A stretch of DNA of 7,032 bases from an uncultured Oscillospiraceae bacterium. Lineage in GTDB: Bacteria > Bacillota > Clostridia > Oscillospirales > Ruminococcaceae. The position numbers and the translations under genes are program-made. The first letter of the stretch is position 1; the number at the start of each line of letters is the position of its first letter. Positions 1-6,575 of this stretch are shown here, piece after piece. Under the pieces are notes generated by a model. It was not told the origin of the DNA, ran no database searches, and saw only the letters and a program-made list of their open reading frames with translations. Location: contig URGQ01000061.1 of NCBI GenBank assembly GCA_900547385.1, positions 1 through 7,032 of the forward strand. The letters run 5' to 3'.

Positions 1-58
<58 letters not shown>

Positions 59-67
59 CTTAGGATG

Positions 68-92
68 AACCACCCAATAGGGTGGTTTTTCC
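68..92 (+). terminator. Rho-independent terminator of the rRNA operon
   Basis: Perfect 8-bp stem AACCACCC (68-75) and GGGTGGTT (80-87) with an AATA loop, followed on the + strand by further T residues (86-90). The minus strand has no T-run at the other side, so it acts in the + direction, stopping the transcript that contains the 5S rRNA. Confidence 0.8.
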
Positions 93-128
93 ATATATAT
101 TAAAATGAATCGCAAGGGGGAAAGCAGC

Positions 129-1331
129 ATGAGCCGGAGCCACCATATGTTCCTGTTGGAGGGCGCTTATTTCGTCAGCTTTTGTTCGCTGTACGCCTAT
201 ACGGTCACCATCCTGCTGGATTATGGCTACACCGAGGTACAATGTGGTTACATCACTATGCTGCAGTACCTGGTTATGATGATCGCCGGCCCTATTTACG
301 GCCGGTTGATTGACCGTTCGATTTCCCCAAAATGGTTGTTCATTATATTGGTAGCGGGTGGGATGATCGTCACACCGCTGCTGCCCTTCTGTTTTGGCCG
401 CGGATTTCTTTGGACGATGCTCTCCTTCAGCCTGATCTCGGCGCTGGATTACTGTGCTTCCAGTGTTTTTGATACCTGGACCAACCAGATGACCTTGCGG
501 GATAGCACCATTGATTATGGCAATATCCGCAGCGCCGGTTCTATCTTTTATGCCACCACGGCTTTAATTTCCGGCTACCTTATTGCCCCTTTGGGGATCA
601 ATTTCCTCTTTTGGCTGCACATGGGGGCGCTGGGCCTTTCCATTCTGCTGGCCCTCCCACTGTCTGATCCCAATAAACTTCCCCTTCTCCATCCGGAAAG
701 TGACCCGGAAACCAGTGCAGATCTGCAAAAGGAGTCCCTGTGGGCCAGCTTTAAGAAGCTGTTGGGCTGCCGCCCCTACGCTGTTTTTCTCATCTGCGGC
801 ACGCTGTACTACTTTGCCACCCGTTCGGTCAATGGCTTTATGCAGGTCATTATCAATTACATCGGCGGCGATGCCTCCACCTACGGCCTTTCGGTGTTCC
901 TCTACTGTGTGGGTGAGTTCCTCCTGATGCGCCTGGCCAGCCGCCTGCTGCAAAATGGCCTGCCGCTGCCGGTACTGTTTATCGTTTCCCTCGCCGCGCT
1001 GGGCGCACGCATCCTGCTGCTGGGGGTGCTGCGCAGTATGGCCGGGGTCATGGCCACGCAGATTCTCATGTCCATCGGCTTTGCCGGCTTTCTCCGCTTT
1101 AATATCGATTATGTCGCCTCACTATTCCCGCGGCAGTATGCCGGGCGGGCTATCCTCATCAGCGTGGCGGTTACGCAGGGCATCGGCAGTATCGTGGGCA
1201 ACCTGGTCGGCGGCTATCTGTTGGCCAATGTCGGCGTGCCAGTGTATTGCTTCATCTGCGGCGGTGCCATGCTGCTGGCACTGGTCATTTTCATTATGGG
1301 TAAGCCCTTTGCAGTGACAGAGCAAGCTTGA
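129..1331 (+). CDS. MFS transporter, LacY/MFS_1_like type
   Basis: A 400-residue integral membrane transporter of the major facilitator superfamily, expected to move a small solute across the cytoplasmic membrane, probably by proton symport; the substrate cannot be told from sequence. Seen: about 12 hydrophobic helices in two halves joined by a charged loop near residues 180-212; a motif-A-like GPIYGRLIDR after helix 2 (residues 54-63); and YGNIRSAGSIFYA (130-142), resembling the YGxxRxxGSxxF signature of the LacY/nucleoside-symporter-like branch. ATG 129 is preferred over the in-frame ATG at 105 because AAGGGGG (114-120) is correctly spaced only for 129 and the extra eight residues are hydrophilic. 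The gene begins 37 nt after the rRNA terminator. A TATATT at 96-101 could be a -10 box but there is no matching -35, so it may have a weak promoter or rely on read-through. Family assignment is firm, subfamily moderate. Confidence 0.88.
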   Translation: MSRSHHMFLLEGAYFVSFCSLYAYTVTILLDYGYTEVQCGYITMLQYLVMMIAGPIYGRLIDRSISPKWLFIILVAGGMIVTPLLPFCFGRGFLWTMLSFSLISALDYCASSVFDTWTNQMTLRDSTIDYGNIRSAGSIFYATTALISGYLIAPLGINFLFWLHMGALGLSILLALPLSDPNKLPLLHPESDPETSADLQKESLWASFKKLLGCRPYAVFLICGTLYYFATRSVNGFMQVIINYIGGDASTYGLSVFLYCVGEFLLMRLASRLLQNGLPLPVLFIVSLAALGARILLLGVLRSMAGVMATQILMSIGFAGFLRFNIDYVASLFPRQYAGRAILISVAVTQGIGSIVGNLVGGYLLANVGVPVYCFICGGAMLLALVIFIMGKPFAVTEQA

Positions 1332-1388
1332 GACATTTCCCACAAAAATTCGACACGAAATTTATATAACATTTTTGAGCAATGGCAC

Positions 1389-1420
1389 TTGTTTCACCCC
1401 CCTGTTTGGTAAAATATAGT
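1389..1420 (+). promoter_or_regulatory. possible promoter of the 144-aa membrane protein
   Basis: The 129-bp gap after the transporter gene is AT-rich and contains TTGTTT (1389-1394) followed by overlapping -10 candidates TAAAAT (1410-1415, spacing 15) and TATAGT (1415-1420, spacing 20). Neither spacing is ideal, so this is a tentative call. No terminator is evident after the transporter gene, so co-transcription is also possible. Confidence 0.35.
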
Positions 1421-1460
1421 TAAGATGGAAGCAGTGATTGACCAAACAGGAGGAACTAAC

Positions 1461-1895
1461 ATGAACTGGCTTTCTAAAGCAAACGCAGTCATGAACCGCA
1501 TTCCTGCCCTTGCGTGGATCGCAGTGATCATCGTGGTGCTGGCACTGATGCTTTCCCTCAACCACCAGCAGGCAGAAAAGCTGCCCCTGGAGCATGTAGC
1601 GGGGCTATACCAATCCGATATGGCAGCAGTGGCGGATGTCTATTACAATGCCCAGATGTATACCGATGGCCGCTATGAGATCACCCGTGTGGAGAAGACC
1701 GACGATGGCGCCAAGGATACCGTCATTTCCACCGGCATCTATGAGGCAATGGAGTTTGGCTACTGGATGGAAGATGGCACGACCGGCGAGTGGCAGGCCA
1801 TTACCCTCGATCACACCGGCTTCTATTGGCGAGATGCCGAGCTGGACCGCCTGACGCATTTCCACCAATTTGCTGTTTATGGTGTAAAATTCTGA
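1461..1895 (+). CDS. Unrecognised single-pass membrane-anchored protein, 144 aa
   Basis: I do not recognise this family. The product has a short positively charged N-terminus (K6, R13), one strong hydrophobic helix at about residues 14-33, and a C-terminal domain of about 110 residues that is acidic and rich in aromatic residues and beta-formers, with no cysteines. By the positive-inside rule the N-terminus should be cytoplasmic and the C-terminal domain outside. There is no lipobox or obvious signal-peptidase site, so it probably stays anchored. Residues 75-115 have a strand-turn-strand look (DGRYEITRVEKTDDG, then a YWMEDG turn), but no catalytic motif is visible. ATG 1461 is chosen over ATG 1425 because AGGAGG at 1448-1453 sits 7 nt upstream and the 12 extra residues would encode that ribosome site. 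It is read towards glyS and may be transcribed alone or with the transporter. Codon use looks like its neighbours, so a real gene is likely. Confidence 0.75.
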   Translation: MNWLSKANAVMNRIPALAWIAVIIVVLALMLSLNHQQAEKLPLEHVAGLYQSDMAAVADVYYNAQMYTDGRYEITRVEKTDDGAKDTVISTGIYEAMEFGYWMEDGTTGEWQAITLDHTGFYWRDAELDRLTHFHQFAVYGVKF

Positions 1896-1913
1896 CATTT
1901 CGATACATAAATA

Positions 1914-1939
1914 ATCCCCCTGCGTTTCGGCAGGGGGAT
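1914..1939. terminator. Hairpin terminator between convergent genes
   Basis: Perfect 10-bp stem ATCCCCCTGC (1914-1923) and GCAGGGGGAT (1930-1939) with a 6-nt loop. Reading the minus strand it is followed by TATTTAT, giving a reasonable terminator for glyS. On the + strand the following CGCTTTGCTT is only moderately T-rich, so it may also end the 144-aa gene transcript, less efficiently. Confidence 0.75.
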
Positions 1940-1959
1940 CGCTTTGCTTATAAGGAAAA

Positions 1960-3390
1960 TCAGAATTCCAGCTTCTTTTCAATGTAGCCGCGCAGCTCGC
2001 TGATGGGCAGGCGGATCTGCTCCATGGTGTCACGGTCACGAATGGTTACGCAGTGATCGGCAGGGGTGTTCTCATCGCCCACGGTCTCAAAGTCCACGGT
2101 GATGCACAAAGGCGTGCCGATCTCATCCTCACGGCGGTAGCGCTTGCCGATGGAGCCGGCGTCATCGTAGTCCACCATAAAGTACTTGGCCAGCTCCTGC
2201 TGGATCTCGCGGCCCTTATCTGCCAGCTTTTTGGAAAGGGGCAGTACAGCCGCCTTGTAGGGGGCCAGCGCCGGGTGCAGACGCAGCACGGTGCGGATAT
2301 CATCATTGCCGTTCTTATCCTGGCCCAATACTTCCTCATCGTAGGCATCACACAGGAAGGCCAGGAAGCTGCGCTCCACGCCGAGGGACGGCTCGATGAC
2401 ATAGGGAATGTAGTGCTCGTTCTTTTCCTGGTCGAAGTAGGTCAGATCCTTGCCGCTGGTGTTCTGGTGCTGGGTCAGGTCGTAGTCGGTGCGGTCGGCT
2501 ACGCCCCACAGCTCGCCCCAGCCAAAGGGGAACATGAACTCAAAGTCAGTGGTCGCCTTGGAGTAGAAGCACAGCTCCTCGGGATCGTGGTCGCGCAGGC
2601 GCAGGTTCTCATCCTTCATGCCCAGAGAGAGCAGCCACTGATGGCAGAAGTTGCGCCAGTACTGGAACCATTCCAGGTCGGTATTGGGCTGGCAGAAGAA
2701 CTCCAGCTCCATCTGCTCAAACTCACGCACACGGAAGATGAAGTTGCCGGGGGTGATCTCATTGCGGAAGCTCTTGCCGATCTGGCCAATGCCGAAGGGC
2801 AGCTTGCGGCGGGTCGTGCGCTGGACATTCACAAAGTTGACAAAGATGCCCTGTGCGGTTTCCGGACGCAGATAAACGGTGTTCTTGGCATCCTCGGTAA
2901 CGCCCTGGAAGGTCTTGAACATCAGGTTGAATTGGCGGATATCGGTAAAGTTGTGCTTGCCGCAGGTGGGGCAGGGAATATTGTGCTCCTCCACAAAATC
3001 CTTCATCTCCGCCTGGGTAAAGGCATCGATGGGGCGGGGCAGCTCAAAGCCGTTCTGGGCACACCAGTCCTCAATGACCTTATCGGCACGGAAGCGCTCG
3101 TGGCATTCGCGGCAGTCCATCAGAGGGTCGGAAAAGCCGGAAAGATGGCCGGAGGCCACCCAGGTCTGGGGGTTCATCAGGATGGCGGCATCCTGGCCGA
3201 CATTATAGGGGTTCTCCTGGATGAATTTCTTCCACCAGGCGCGCTTGATGTTGTTCTTCAGCTCCACGCCCAGGGGGCCGTAATCCCAGGTGTTGGCCAG
3301 TCCGCCGTAAATCTCGCTGCCGGCGTAAACAAACCCGCGGTTCTTACACAGGTTTACCAGGGTATCCATCGATTTTTCGGTATTTTTCAT
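1960..3390 (-). CDS. glyS: Glycine--tRNA ligase, single-chain class II
   Basis: Cytosolic enzyme that charges tRNA-Gly with glycine using ATP. This is the alpha2 (GlyQS/eukaryote-like) form, not the two-gene alpha2-beta2 form. At 476 residues it is in the normal range for Firmicutes. Seen in order: N-terminal catalytic region with FVYAGSEIYGG (20-30) and WDYGPLG (35-41); a probable zinc knuckle made of C93/C96 and C140/C143; LRPETAQGIF (174-183); class II motif 2 with FRNE (208-211) within GKSFRNEITPGNFIFR; motif 3 with GVER (337-340) in EPSLGVERSF; and an anticodon-binding domain from about 366 to the end, including APYKAAVLPL. ATG 3390 is chosen because AGGAGGAAAG lies upstream; the longer frame to 3468 would run through the promoter. 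It is transcribed from its own promoter as a single gene and converges on the 144-aa gene. No truncation or missing motif is seen. Confidence 0.97.
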   Translation of the reverse strand: MKNTEKSMDTLVNLCKNRGFVYAGSEIYGGLANTWDYGPLGVELKNNIKRAWWKKFIQENPYNVGQDAAILMNPQTWVASGHLSGFSDPLMDCRECHERFRADKVIEDWCAQNGFELPRPIDAFTQAEMKDFVEEHNIPCPTCGKHNFTDIRQFNLMFKTFQGVTEDAKNTVYLRPETAQGIFVNFVNVQRTTRRKLPFGIGQIGKSFRNEITPGNFIFRVREFEQMELEFFCQPNTDLEWFQYWRNFCHQWLLSLGMKDENLRLRDHDPEELCFYSKATTDFEFMFPFGWGELWGVADRTDYDLTQHQNTSGKDLTYFDQEKNEHYIPYVIEPSLGVERSFLAFLCDAYDEEVLGQDKNGNDDIRTVLRLHPALAPYKAAVLPLSKKLADKGREIQQELAKYFMVDYDDAGSIGKRYRREDEIGTPLCITVDFETVGDENTPADHCVTIRDRDTMEQIRLPISELRGYIEKKLEF

Positions 3391-3429
3391 GTTTATACTT
3401 TCCTCCTCGGCATAGAACCATAATATAAT

Positions 3430-3458
3430 ATTGTACTTCCCACGGGCAAATAAGTCAA
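3430..3458 (-). promoter_or_regulatory. sigma-A promoter of glyS
   Basis: On the minus strand TTGACT (3458-3453) and TACAAT (3435-3430) are separated by exactly 17 bp, a near-consensus housekeeping promoter. Transcription should begin near 3423, giving a leader of about 33 nt before the glyS ATG. The -35 box lies about 10 bp past the T-tract of the terminator of the preceding ftsH unit. Confidence 0.85.
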
Positions 3459-3466
3459 TACAGCGC

Positions 3467-3507
3467 ATAAAAAAAGGCCCTCCGCCGCTGTGGGGGGGGA
3501 GGACCTT
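3467..3507 (-). terminator. Terminator of the ftsH-glycosyltransferase unit
   Basis: On the minus strand AAGGTCCTCC (3507-3498) pairs with GGAGGGCCTT (3483-3474), 10 bp with one G-T pair, followed by seven T residues (complement of 3469-3475). The loop includes a C-run opposite the G homopolymer at 3492-3499. It ends the transcript that carries the glycosyltransferase and isolates it from the glyS promoter. Confidence 0.88.
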
Positions 3508-3531
3508 ACAGAGCCATCAAAAGAGAACAAA

Positions 3532-3547
3532 TGTTTCACGTGAAACA
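3532..3547. promoter_or_regulatory. parS: parS centromere site (ParB/Spo0J binding)
   Basis: TGTTTCACGTGAAACA, a perfect 16-bp palindrome identical to the consensus parS known from Bacillus and other Firmicutes; with flanking bases the palindrome extends to 22 bp (3529-3550). ParB (Spo0J) loads at such sites, spreads, and recruits SMC to organise and segregate the origin region. It lies outside coding sequence, 11 bp beyond the glycosyltransferase stop codon and before the terminator. Known parS sites cluster near oriC, so this locus is probably origin-proximal; parA/parB are not in the window. The exact match over 16 bp makes chance unlikely. Confidence 0.92.
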
Positions 3548-3558
3548 TTTTGTCCGGA

Positions 3559-4380
3559 TCAGGTACCGGGGTGCAGGGCCGCCTGCTGCTCTTTCAGCTC
3601 CCGGTAAAATACATCCAGAATACCAATGTAGCCTGGCTTCCAGGGCTTGTTGCGGCCGCAGTAGTGGATAATGACGGTGTTTTGCCGCACCCACTCCAGA
3701 CTGTGGTGGGGGTGCAGGGGATTGGCATTGTAAAAGGCCAGGATGCGGTCGCTGAGATTATACCGCTGACTATCGAGGAGCTTGACCCGGCTGCCATACA
3801 GCGCGGTAAGGATATCCTGATCCGGCAGCAACAGGGAATCGAAATGTTCCAGCGCATACTGCCGCACTGCTGAAAGATCGATCGTCTGCCGCAGGCCGTT
3901 TAGCTCCATCAGGATCACACCGGTATTGATATAGGGGACGGGTTCTTCCAGCCCCAGGCGGTGGCTGTTGGCGCGGGTCAGAAGCTCCCGGGTGTGGGTG
4001 CAGGCCATAAATAGGTTCCCCTCAAAATCGCTGCGGTACAGCGGTCCCAGTGGGTTGATGACCACAATATCGGCATCCAGGTACAGGATACGGTCCAGCT
4101 CCGGGGGAAGCAGCAGGGGCGCGGCCAGCCGGTAGTAGATCTCCTGCGGATAACGGTCGGTTTCCGGGAAGTCCTCGAATAGTTCCCGCGGAACCGAGAT
4201 AAAGTGCAGGGCAACAGCGGCCGGCACCTGCCGGCAAAGCTGCTGCTGCGTTTCTTCCGCTAAATCGGAGGAGAGGAGGTACACATCATAGTGTTTTTCG
4301 CCCCCATGCAGTACTATGGAATCCAGACAATCCAGCAGCGGGCCGGTGTAGCCGCCATTGATGCAAAACAGTAAATTCAT
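3559..4380 (-). CDS. Glycosyltransferase family 8 protein
   Basis: A 273-residue GT8 retaining glycosyltransferase (GT-A fold), expected to transfer a hexose from a nucleotide-sugar such as UDP-glucose or UDP-galactose to a lipopolysaccharide, teichoic-type or protein acceptor; donor and acceptor cannot be told. Seen: MNLLFCINGGY start with the first beta strand, the metal-binding DxD in LYLDADIVV (D102, D104), YINTGVILM (150-158), LPDQDILT (185-192), and the C-terminal IIHYCGRNKPWKPG (237-250), whose H239 is the usual third metal ligand. No membrane helix or signal peptide, so it is cytoplasmic or membrane-peripheral. ATG 4380 is preferred over ATG 4407, which would overlap the ftsH stop: AGAGG lies 6 nt before 4380 and the new start falls directly on the first strand of the fold. 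The 19-nt gap after ftsH and the absence of a promoter imply co-transcription; a functional link to FtsH is not evident. Confidence 0.9.
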   Translation of the reverse strand: MNLLFCINGGYTGPLLDCLDSIVLHGGEKHYDVYLLSSDLAEETQQQLCRQVPAAVALHFISVPRELFEDFPETDRYPQEIYYRLAAPLLLPPELDRILYLDADIVVINPLGPLYRSDFEGNLFMACTHTRELLTRANSHRLGLEEPVPYINTGVILMELNGLRQTIDLSAVRQYALEHFDSLLLPDQDILTALYGSRVKLLDSQRYNLSDRILAFYNANPLHPHHSLEWVRQNTVIIHYCGRNKPWKPGYIGILDVFYRELKEQQAALHPGT

Positions 4381-4399
4381 GCGGTACCTCTTTGCGGGA

Positions 4400-6220
4400 T
4401 CATTCATTCAGGATCTTCATGAATTCCTCGCCGGTGATGGTTTCCTTTTCGTACAGGTACTTGGCCAGCTCGTCCAGCTTCTCCCGCTTTTCGTTCAGGA
4501 TGCCGGTGGCCTTTTCATGCTGCTTCTTTACGATGGAAATGACCAGCCGGTCGATCTCCGCCTGGGTGCCGGCGGAGCAGGCCAGGGAGGTATCCCCGCC
4601 AAGGTACTGGTTGTTCACCGTTTCCAGTGCCACCATATCAAATTCATCGCTCATGCCGTACTGAGTGAGCATGGCACGGGCCAGGCGGGTAGCCTGCTCA
4701 ATATCATTGGAGGCGCCGGTGGTGATGGAACCAAACTTGACTTCCTCCGCGGCGCGGCCGCCGGTGAGGGTAGCGATCTTATTTTCGATCTCCTCTTTGT
4801 TCATTAGATAGTGGTTGCCCTCATCCACCTGCATGGTGTAGCCCAAAGCGCCGGAGGTGCGGGGGATAATGGTGATCTTTTGCACCGGGGCAGAGTGGCT
4901 TTGGCAGGCAGCCACCAGGGCGTGGCCAATCTCGTGGTAGGAGACGATCCACTTTTCGTGGTCGGTAAGGATGGCATTCTTCTTCTGATAGCCGGCAATG
5001 ACGACCTCGATGCTCTCCTCCAGGTCGGACTGGGTGACCTTAGTGCGGCCATCCCGTACAGCGCGCAGGGCAGCTTCATTGACGATATTGGCCAGTTCAG
5101 CGCCGGAAGCGCCGGAGGCCATGCGGGCGACCGCCAGAAAATCTATATTATCCTCGTGCTCCACCTTTTTGGCGTGGACCTTGAGGATGGCTTCGCGGCC
5201 CTGCAGATCGGGCAGCTCCACCGGTACCCGGCGGTCAAAACGGCCGGGACGGGTCAGCGCGGGATCAAGGGATTCGGGACGGTTGGTAGCCGCCAAAATG
5301 ATGACGCCGTTATTGCCCTCGAAGCCATCCATTTCAGTCAAAAGCTGGTTGAGGGTCTGCTCGCGCTCATCATTGCCGCCGTACTGTCCGCCGCTGCGCT
5401 TTTGGCCGATGGCATCGATCTCATCGATGAAAACGATGCAGGGGGCTTTTTCCTTTGCCTGGTCGAACAGATTGCGCACCTTGGAAGCACCCATGCCCAC
5501 GAACATTTCTACAAATTCCGAGCCGGAAATGGAGAAGAAGGGCACATTTGCTTCGCCCGCAACTGCCTTTGCCAGCATAGTTTTACCGGTTCCGGGAGGG
5601 CCAACGAGCAGGATGCCCTTTGGCATGGAAGCACCGATGGCCTTATATTTACTGGGGTCATGCAGGTAATTGACGATTTCCTGAAGATTGTCCTTGGCTT
5701 CATCCTCACCTGCCACATCGGCAAAGCGGATCCCTCCATCGGTAGAGGGAACATAGACCTTGGCATTGCTGTTGCCCAGGCCGAACATCATGGAATTGGG
5801 CCCGCCGCCCATCTTCTCGCTCATCTTCTTATAGAGGAGCTGGCCGAGGGCGACAAAAAGCACGACCGGCAGGATCCATGTCAGGAAAAAGCTCATCAGC
5901 GGGGAGGCTTCCTCCACGATCTCGCTGGCGAACTCGGCGCCGGAGGCGTGCAGACGCTCGGTGAGGTTCGGGTCGTTCATGACTCCGGTTTTATAAATGG
6001 TCTTGCCATCCTTATCGGTAAAGAGGATCTGATTGCTTTCGATCTCCACTTTGCCGACCTCGCCGTTTTCGGTCATGGTCATGAAGGTGCCGTAATCCAC
6101 TTCCTTAATCTGCTGCCGGGCCAAAAGCGGCAGGATAAAGGAATTGAACACCATAAGAACCAGCAGGACGATGCAATAGTAGTAAATAAGCGGTTTCTTT
6201 GGGGATTTGACTTCTTTCAT
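4400..6220 (-). CDS. ftsH: ATP-dependent zinc metalloprotease FtsH
   Basis: Membrane-anchored AAA+ protease that extracts and degrades misfolded or short-lived membrane and cytosolic proteins, acting as a hexamer on the cytoplasmic face. Seen over 606 residues: first membrane helix about 12-34; extracytoplasmic domain about 35-108; second helix about 109-130; Walker A GPPGTGKT (207-214); pore loop FVGMG (240-244); Walker B FIDEID (264-269) with D266/E267; second region of homology TNRPESLDPALTRPGRFDR with arginine fingers R324/R327; zinc site HEIGH (429-433), with D506 in ASNDIEQAT as third ligand. The second position of HExxH-AGH is Ile rather than the common Ala. It lacks a long acidic tail. 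The start is supported by GGAGGAA 7 nt upstream. It heads a two-gene unit with the glycosyltransferase and has its own promoter. Confidence 0.97.
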   Translation of the reverse strand: MKEVKSPKKPLIYYYCIVLLVLMVFNSFILPLLARQQIKEVDYGTFMTMTENGEVGKVEIESNQILFTDKDGKTIYKTGVMNDPNLTERLHASGAEFASEIVEEASPLMSFFLTWILPVVLFVALGQLLYKKMSEKMGGGPNSMMFGLGNSNAKVYVPSTDGGIRFADVAGEDEAKDNLQEIVNYLHDPSKYKAIGASMPKGILLVGPPGTGKTMLAKAVAGEANVPFFSISGSEFVEMFVGMGASKVRNLFDQAKEKAPCIVFIDEIDAIGQKRSGGQYGGNDEREQTLNQLLTEMDGFEGNNGVIILAATNRPESLDPALTRPGRFDRRVPVELPDLQGREAILKVHAKKVEHEDNIDFLAVARMASGASGAELANIVNEAALRAVRDGRTKVTQSDLEESIEVVIAGYQKKNAILTDHEKWIVSYHEIGHALVAACQSHSAPVQKITIIPRTSGALGYTMQVDEGNHYLMNKEEIENKIATLTGGRAAEEVKFGSITTGASNDIEQATRLARAMLTQYGMSDEFDMVALETVNNQYLGGDTSLACSAGTQAEIDRLVISIVKKQHEKATGILNEKREKLDELAKYLYEKETITGEEFMKILNE

Positions 6221-6246
6221 GGGCAGTTCCTCCGTTTGGATAGCTT

Positions 6247-6268
6247 GGTGTTTATTGATACAAACACC
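6247..6268 (-). promoter_or_regulatory. Hairpin / inverted repeat in the ftsH leader
   Basis: Minus-strand GGTGTTT (6268-6262) and AAACACC (6253-6247) form a perfect 7-bp inverted repeat with an 8-nt loop, lying at about +6 to +27 of the predicted ftsH mRNA. It could be a 5'-end stabilising hairpin or a repressor operator. It does not match CIRCE (HrcA) or the CtsR heptad repeat. No regulator can be named. Confidence 0.5.
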
Positions 6269-6279
6269 TACTCAATTTT

Positions 6280-6309
6280 ATTTTAGAGCGGCGGAAAGGG
6301 AAAAGTCAA
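6280..6309 (-). promoter_or_regulatory. sigma-A promoter of ftsH
   Basis: Minus strand TTGACT (6309-6304), an 18-bp spacer and TAAAAT (6285-6280). Transcription would begin near 6273, giving a leader of about 53 nt that includes a small hairpin and the GGAGGAA ribosome site. Confidence 0.72.
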
Positions 6310-6518
6310 TGCACAGATAGGGAAATTTGTGGCAGAGATGGGCGGGCAGGGGGAAAATGGGGTATGATGCCGGGGATGACCATGGGCAGAGCAAAGAGGG
6401 GCCACAGAAGCATGACGATGAGGGTGCCGATGGTGGTGAAGAGAAAGCTGTAAGCGGCAGCATTGGGAGCGATGGTAAACAGAATCGGGCAGTCAAGCGC
6501 CGGATGGACGCAAGGCAT
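6306..6518 (-). pseudogene. Doubtful 70-codon hydrophobic reading frame or gene remnant
   Basis: A 70-codon frame between the tRNA terminator and ftsH. Its middle part (about residues 22-51) encodes a strongly hydrophobic stretch, TTIGTLIVMLLWPLFALPMV being the core, in codons with mostly C or G at the third position, like the real genes nearby, which argues for coding origin. Against an intact gene: no good ribosome site precedes ATG 6518 (only AGTAGAG), a stop codon sits two codons upstream, the start is 23 nt from the tRNA terminator so there is no room for a promoter, and the stop codon overlaps the ftsH -35 box. It may be the worn 3' end of a membrane-protein gene, a small membrane protein, or chance. 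No family recognised. Confidence 0.3.
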
Positions 6519-6540
6519 GCTCTACTGTTTGCTTAATATC

Positions 6541-6571
6541 GTAAAAGACCGCCCCGAAAGGCGGTCTTTCC
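6541..6571 (-). terminator. Terminator downstream of the tRNA-Pro sequence
   Basis: Ten-bp stem AAAGACCGCC (6569-6560 on the minus strand, complement) with GGCGGTCTTT (6553-6544) and a 6-nt loop, followed by T residues on the minus strand. It directly follows the CCA end of the tRNA-Pro fragment by 5 nt, as a native tRNA terminator would; the stem also has T residues on the + strand side and may work weakly in that direction. Confidence 0.8.
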
Positions 6572-6575
6572 TGTA

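Noticed and set aside
105..128. Upstream ATG (105) for the transporter
   Set aside because: No ribosome site before it, and its codons contain the ribosome site of ATG 129.
2053..3423. 456-codon open frame on the + strand opposite glyS
   Set aside because: Shadow of glyS codon bias: no ribosome site, low-complexity hydrophobic translation, and glyS itself has every class II motif.
3391..3468. N-terminal extension of glyS to 3468
   Set aside because: The extension covers the -35/-10 promoter and leader; AGGAGG precedes ATG 3390.
4811..6286. 491-codon open frame on the + strand opposite ftsH
   Set aside because: Antisense artefact of a GC-rich gene; no initiation signal, no family-like motifs, and FtsH is unambiguous on the other strand.
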